9,862 nucleotides of DNA from positions 1 through 9,862 of the forward strand of contig JAJUHD010000090.1 in the NCBI GenBank assembly GCA_029268085.1. The letters run 5' to 3'. The notes beneath the pieces are model-generated. The model was not told the DNA's origin, ran no database searches, and was given only the letters and a program-made list of their open reading frames with translations. The DNA comes from Bacillota bacterium. GTDB lineage: Bacteria > Bacillota > Clostridia > Oscillospirales > Oscillospiraceae. Each line of letters starts with the position of its first letter. Positions within the stretch are counted from its first letter, which is position 1. Shown piece after piece: positions 6,879 through 9,862 of this stretch. Made by a program: the position numbers and the translations under genes.

Positions 6879-6887
6879 AGTATAACA
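6879..6887 (-). promoter_or_regulatory. Weak extended -10 candidate upstream of the main dcw promoter
   Basis: The minus strand reads TGTTATACT, an extended -10 (TGn plus TATACT, one mismatch to TATAAT). No recognisable -35 lies 16-18 bp upstream. It overlaps a TAACAA-AA-TTGTTA inverted repeat (6883-6896). It could be a secondary promoter about 100 bp upstream of the consensus one, but in AT-rich DNA such matches are common. Confidence 0.22.
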
Positions 6888-6922
6888 AAATTGTTAACAT
6901 AATTTTCAGGCCCAAGATATAG

Positions 6923-6959
6923 AAAAATCGCGCCCGAAATTTTTTCTTTCGGGCGCGAT
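6923..6959 (-). terminator. Rho-independent terminator of the uvrC-rsmD-coaD operon
   Basis: A perfect 13-bp stem is formed by 6927-6939 and 6947-6959, GC-rich in the core (CGCGCCCG), with a 7-nt loop at 6940-6946. On the minus strand the stem is followed by four more T residues (6926-6923), then C and an AT-rich run. It starts about 20 bases after the coiled-coil gene stop. The plus-strand side lacks a T-tract, so it acts mainly on leftward transcription, separating this operon from dcw. Confidence 0.88.
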
Positions 6960-6980
6960 ATTATTTCAACAAGTTTTATT

Positions 6981-7508
6981 CTATTCTTCCGAAAGCTCCT
7001 CGTTTTCAGCGGGGTTCGGAGTCTGGATTACGGGACGGGTTCCGGCAAGATTGCGGAAACGCGAACGGGACTGCCTGACCTCATTCAGCGCGGCGGCAAC
7101 GGCCTCCTCGGTACGCCTGAGCGCATCGTCTACATATTCGTTCGCGGCGCGGACAAGCTCCTTTGATTTGGCCTCGGAATTGGAAATAATCTCGTTTGCA
7201 TGGGACTTTGCGATTCGCGTTACCTCCTGTTCCTCAACCAGACGTCTCGCCTGTTCCTCGGCCGCCTTACGGATCGCTTCGGCTTCGCGCTTGGCGTTTT
7301 GAACAAATTCGTCGCGGGCGGCTAAAAGGCGCTTTGCCTCAGCAAGCTCGATTGGGAGCTGGGCCTTAATCTCATCAAGAAGGCTGAGCACACTTTCACG
7401 GTTTATCATGCATTTGTCTTTGCCGAGAGGAACACTCCATGCATCGGCGACAGTGTTATAGAGGACTTCCAGTAATTCGGTTACCTCGTTTTCCATCTCG
7501 TTATCCAT
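6981..7508 (-). CDS. Coiled-coil protein of unknown function, cotranscribed with coaD
   Basis: I do not recognise a characterised family. The 175-residue product has no signal peptide or membrane segment. It starts with an acidic segment, then a motif around MINRESVLSLLDEIKAQL (34-51). A long charged Ala/Glu/Arg-rich helix with heptad character follows at about 52-148, including AKREAEAIRKAAEEQARRL (72-90) and YVDDALRRTEEA (125-136). The tail is Pro- and Glu-rich and disordered in look. Such helices resemble DivIVA-like, ATP-synthase-b-like or V-ATPase-H-like coiled coils in composition only. I recall similar clostridial proteins beside coaD that carry vague names such as ATPase, but no P-loop is visible here. 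The ATG at 7508 follows a GGGAGG site (7521-7516) buried in the end of coaD, 4 nt away, so expression is coupled. It is the last gene before the terminator. Confidence 0.88.
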   Translation of the reverse strand: MDNEMENEVTELLEVLYNTVADAWSVPLGKDKCMINRESVLSLLDEIKAQLPIELAEAKRLLAARDEFVQNAKREAEAIRKAAEEQARRLVEEQEVTRIAKSHANEIISNSEAKSKELVRAANEYVDDALRRTEEAVAAALNEVRQSRSRFRNLAGTRPVIQTPNPAENEELSEE

Positions 7509-7512
7509 ATCT

Positions 7513-7998
7513 TTACCTCCCGTTCAGGATTTTCTTATCGATTTCATCCGATACGATCTTCGGAACATAATCTGAAAGATCGGCGCCGTATGCCGCAAGC
7601 TGCCTTACAGCCGTGGAACTGACATAAGTATATTCGAGCTTTGCCGTTATGAAAAATGTTTCCAGCCTTGGGTTGAGCTTTTTATTGAACACCGCCATGG
7701 TGGTTTCATATTCGTAATCGATATGGTTCCGCAGTCCCTTGATAATAACCGGATTCTCATACTGCTTTACGAAATCCGCAAGAAGCTCTATCGAGGATGT
7801 GACTTCAACGTTCGGAAGATCGGCGACAACCCTTTTAATCAATTCGACTCGCTCATCAATATCAAAAAGAGGGGTCTTTTCAATGTTCATTACAACGCTT
7901 ACTACGAGCTTTTCAAATATTTGCGACGTTCTTCTGATGATGTCAAGGTGCCCCAGAGTGATGGGGTCGAAAGTTCCGGGGTAGATCGCGGTAATCAT
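7513..7998 (-). CDS. coaD: Phosphopantetheine adenylyltransferase (CoaD)
   Basis: CoaD transfers AMP from ATP to 4'-phosphopantetheine, giving dephospho-CoA, the penultimate step of coenzyme A synthesis in the cytosol. The 161-residue length is typical. The nucleotidyltransferase motif YPGTFDPITLGH lies at 6-17, with TLGH (14-17) as the T/HxGH active site. A basic Lys41 sits in NIEKTPLF, KGLR at 87-90 leads into DYEYE at 94-98, and YVSSTAVR at 125-132 is the family's ISSSxVR-like element. The ATG at 7998 is preceded by AAGGA (8012-8008), 9 nt away. rsmD ends 18 nt upstream, and the rsmD-coaD pair is widely conserved in Firmicutes. All expected catalytic residues are present. Confidence 0.97.
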   Translation of the reverse strand: MITAIYPGTFDPITLGHLDIIRRTSQIFEKLVVSVVMNIEKTPLFDIDERVELIKRVVADLPNVEVTSSIELLADFVKQYENPVIIKGLRNHIDYEYETTMAVFNKKLNPRLETFFITAKLEYTYVSSTAVRQLAAYGADLSDYVPKIVSDEIDKKILNGR

Positions 7999-8016
7999 CT
8001 GTGTTCATCCTTTCGT

Positions 8017-8553
8017 CTACGCCTTTTTTCCGCAGACTGTGAGCTTGACCTTTCCGTATTTATACTCGCGCCCAATGAAATATGGCTCTTTTAGCGGAGA
8101 AATACCAGTTTCGCTGTCAGTCTCACAGATAATTATACCACCATCTGACAATATGTCAAACTGAATAATTTTGCGGAGAACCGTATCCATCAGCCCACTT
8201 TTATATGGCGGATCGAGAAAAATGATGTCATACTTCCCACAACGCCCTAAAAAAGCGACAGCGTCATCACGAACAACCTCTCCCGTAAGGTCGCAGTGCT
8301 CAAGGTTGCTCCTGACTATCCTGGCAGCCTCGCTGGATTCGTCGACAAAAGTTACGCTTCTTGCCCCGCGGCTCAGCGCCTCGATACCAAGCTGTCCCGT
8401 TCCGGCAAAAAGATCGAGCACGCGCCTGCCTTCGATATCGAACTGTACAATGTTGAAGATTGATTCCTTTACCTTGTCTGTCGTGGGTCTGATATCCATG
8501 TTCTTTGGCTCGTTAAGCCTGCGTCCGCGTGCCTTACCCGTTATAACTCTCAT
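8017..8553 (-). CDS. rsmD: 16S rRNA (guanine-966-N2)-methyltransferase (RsmD)
   Basis: RsmD methylates N2 of G966 in 16S rRNA during small-subunit assembly, using S-adenosylmethionine. The 178-residue protein is near the family length. It begins with MRVITGKARGRRL, then RPTTDKVKESIFNI (22-35). The SAM-binding motif VLDLFAGTGQLGIEALSRGA is at 45-64, the acidic ribose-binding position is D71 (FVDESS), and the catalytic DPPY is at 114-117. The ATG at 8553 follows a GGAGG site (8565-8561) at 7 nt spacing and overlaps the uvrC stop as ATGA, a usual arrangement for coupled translation. It is the orthologue of B. subtilis ylbH, which also precedes coaD. No anomaly seen. Confidence 0.96.
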   Translation of the reverse strand: MRVITGKARGRRLNEPKNMDIRPTTDKVKESIFNIVQFDIEGRRVLDLFAGTGQLGIEALSRGARSVTFVDESSEAARIVRSNLEHCDLTGEVVRDDAVAFLGRCGKYDIIFLDPPYKSGLMDTVLRKIIQFDILSDGGIIICETDSETGISPLKEPYFIGREYKYGKVKLTVCGKKA

Positions 8554-9862
8554 TTTTTATCCTCCGTATCGTCTGCTTCTTTGCCGTGATAATAATCATA
8601 GACAGCCCTCGCCGTGTTTTTCGGCACGACCGCGTTCAGTTCCTCGAACGATGCGTTCTTGATTGCCTTTATTGTCTTAAAAGCCTTAAGCAGCTCGTTC
8701 CGGCGTGCTTCGCCCACGCCTTTGATATCTTCAAGCTTTGAACCGATCGATGCGCTCCGCAGGCTGCGGTGGAATTCAATCGCGAATCTGTGCGTTTCCT
8801 CCTGAATATTCCCGATGAAGGCGAACACGGCGGGATTTCCTGTCAGCCCCACTTCCTCGCCGTTGGAATAAATGAGCGCGCGAGTGCGGTGGCGGTCATC
8901 CTTGACCATACCCAAGACTGGCAGCGAAATATTAAGCTCCTTCAGCACGCTCTCCGCGATCGAGGCGTGTACCGCGCCGCCATCAATCAGCAGCAGATCC
9001 GGCAGCTCCGAAAACTTTTCGTCTCCCTCTAGATAACGGCTGAACCTGCGGGTCAGCACTTCCCTCATGCTGCCGAAATCATCCTGCGAGGATAGGTCCT
9101 TGATCTTGAACTTCCTGTAGTAGCGCTTGAGCGGTTTTCCGTTCACAAAGACCGTCATTGAAGCGACGATGCCGAAATTGCCGGTGTTCGAAATATCGAA
9201 AGCCTCGATTCGCTTCGGAATCGCTTCGAGGTTGAGCATATCCCGAAGCCACTCAAGAGTTTTCATCTTGCGCTGAACAGCAGTCGTAAAGCGCATGCAT
9301 TCCTCTTTGGCATTTATCATTGCCTTTTCGACGAGGAAACGCTTTTCGCCGCGCTGCGGGACCTCGATATAGACTCTGTGGCCCGAGGTCTCGGTGAGGA
9401 GCTGTTCAATATCCGCAAGGTCCTCGGGCTCGAACGGCAGCAGCAGCGTTTTCGGCCACGAGCCGCGAATTGAATAATACTGCCGCACCAGCGCGGATAC
9501 CGCTTCGGGATCGTTCTCCAGCGGTTCATCCATCAGCTCGAAATCCTTGGCCACAAGATTCTCGCCAGAATAGTGCAGAACGGAAAAACAGGATTTGGCT
9601 CCTCGGAAAAAGCCGACGGCGTCCGTATCCGAACCGACCGCACCGATAACCGCCTGACGGTTTGATAAGCCCTCCAAAGCGCGAAGCCTGTCCCGAAGCT
9701 GTGCCGCCTGCTCGAAGCGAAGCTCGTCCGAGGCTTTAAGCATTTCTTTCTCAAGCTCGGCCTTGAGCTCCGCCGATCTGCCATTTAAAATCATCTCCGC
9801 GTCGCGTATGCGGGCCCTGTATTCCTCGATGCCGGATTTCCCTGCGCAGTAGCCCGGGCAGG
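8550..9862 (-). CDS. uvrC: Excinuclease ABC subunit C (UvrC), 5' end cut by window edge
   Basis: UvrC makes both incisions flanking a lesion in nucleotide excision repair, after UvrA/UvrB loading. The open frame enters at 9860 and gives 436 residues before the TGA at 8552-8550. Full UvrC is about 600 residues, so the N-terminal GIY-YIG nuclease responsible for the 3' incision lies beyond the right edge. Visible parts, in order, are the Cys-containing CPGYCAG followed by EEYR, a UVR (UvrB-binding) motif around 9770-9665, and the RNase H-like 5'-incision domain. That domain has Asp in FDISN (codon 9197-9195), Asp in LLIDGG (8984-8982) and His in ETHRFAIEFHR (8792-8790), matching the known DDH triad. 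A C-terminal helix-hairpin-helix region with DIKGVGEARRNELLKAF follows. An ATG at 9794 is internal, not the start. The stop overlaps the rsmD start. Confidence 0.96.
   Translation of the reverse strand, partial: CPGYCAGKSGIEEYRARIRDAEMILNGRSAELKAELEKEMLKASDELRFEQAAQLRDRLRALEGLSNRQAVIGAVGSDTDAVGFFRGAKSCFSVLHYSGENLVAKDFELMDEPLENDPEAVSALVRQYYSIRGSWPKTLLLPFEPEDLADIEQLLTETSGHRVYIEVPQRGEKRFLVEKAMINAKEECMRFTTAVQRKMKTLEWLRDMLNLEAIPKRIEAFDISNTGNFGIVASMTVFVNGKPLKRYYRKFKIKDLSSQDDFGSMREVLTRRFSRYLEGDEKFSELPDLLLIDGGAVHASIAESVLKELNISLPVLGMVKDDRHRTRALIYSNGEEVGLTGNPAVFAFIGNIQEETHRFAIEFHRSLRSASIGSKLEDIKGVGEARRNELLKAFKTIKAIKNASFEELNAVVPKNTARAVYDYYHGKEADDTEDKK

Larger units (their letters stand above)
6668..6980 (-). 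other. dcw control region between two operons, no annotated gene
   Basis: This 313-base gap separates the uvrC-rsmD-coaD operon from the dcw operon. Read in the direction of transcription it contains the terminator of the upstream operon, an AT-rich stretch of about 110 bases, a consensus sigma-A type promoter with an inverted repeat, two MraZ boxes and an untranslated leader of roughly 100 nt ending in a strong Shine-Dalgarno site. I see no tRNA, riboswitch-like or attenuator structure in the leader. A 27-codon open frame (6684-6767) exists but is not convincing as a gene. Confidence 0.85.

Noticed and set aside
6883..6899. TAACAA-AA-TTGTTA and the overlapping TGTTAACA palindrome, considered as a Rex-type operator
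   Set aside because: The Rex pattern needs TTGTTAA and TTAACAA pointing inward with a spacer. Here the half-sites point outward, and short AT-rich palindromes are expected by chance in this stretch.
6923..6959. The stem-loop read as a bidirectional terminator
   Set aside because: No plus-strand gene enters from the left, and the plus-strand side has no T-tract, so only leftward termination is supported.
8171..8662. Plus-strand open frame of 163 codons
   Set aside because: It lies antisense across rsmD and the end of uvrC, both certain genes. It has no recognisable motif or clear ribosome site and reads as low-complexity Ser/Arg/Pro-rich sequence.
1..9862. Mobile element, prophage, CRISPR array, defence genes or another undescribed system
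   Set aside because: All sizeable coding frames on the coding strand belong to known housekeeping families or the one coiled-coil protein. No transposase, integrase, regularly spaced repeats or tRNA-like structures were seen.

Overview
The window carries ordinary chromosomal housekeeping DNA of moderate GC content. Every gene I can support lies on the minus strand, so transcription runs from the right edge to the left. The gene order is that of the division and cell wall (dcw) cluster of Gram-positive bacteria: mraZ, rsmH, ftsL, a class B penicillin-binding protein, murE, mraY. It is preceded by rsmD and coaD, which also lie upstream of mraZ in Bacillus subtilis. The PASTA-tailed PBP, the FtsL type, the meso-DAP-type MurE and the strong Shine-Dalgarno sites point to a spore-former-related Firmicute. 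Class Clostridia, perhaps an Oscillospirales/Ruminococcaceae-like lineage, is my best inference; I could not test the genus.

Right part (about 9862 to 6927): a compact operon of uvrC (3' portion; the 5' end lies beyond the right edge), rsmD, coaD and a small coiled-coil protein of unknown function. uvrC and rsmD overlap by ATGA, rsmD and coaD are 18 nt apart, and coaD and the coiled-coil gene are 4 nt apart. The operon ends at a perfect 13-bp stem-loop with a short U-tract (6923-6959).

Control region (6668-6980): the only gap over 300 bases. In transcription order it holds the terminator just mentioned, an AT-rich stretch with a weak extended -10 candidate, a full-consensus promoter (TTGACA, 18 bp, TATAAT) whose -35 is one arm of a perfect 7-bp inverted repeat, two GTGGG boxes 10 bp apart (a likely MraZ autoregulatory operator), a leader of about 100 nt with a possible 27-codon ORF, and the mraZ ribosome binding site.

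Left part (6667 to 1): the dcw operon. MraZ is the regulator and RsmH modifies 16S rRNA. FtsL and the class B PBP are septal divisome parts. MurE adds meso-diaminopimelate to the muropeptide and MraY makes lipid I (cut off by the left edge). Gaps are short, from a 1-nt overlap to 49 nt, and I see no internal promoter or terminator, which fits a single transcript.

I found no mobile element, CRISPR array, tRNA, rRNA, phage gene or convincing novel system. The points most worth a second look are the inverted repeat built into the dcw promoter, the two-box MraZ operator with a second TATAAT directly behind it, and the uncharacterised coiled-coil protein beside the division genes.
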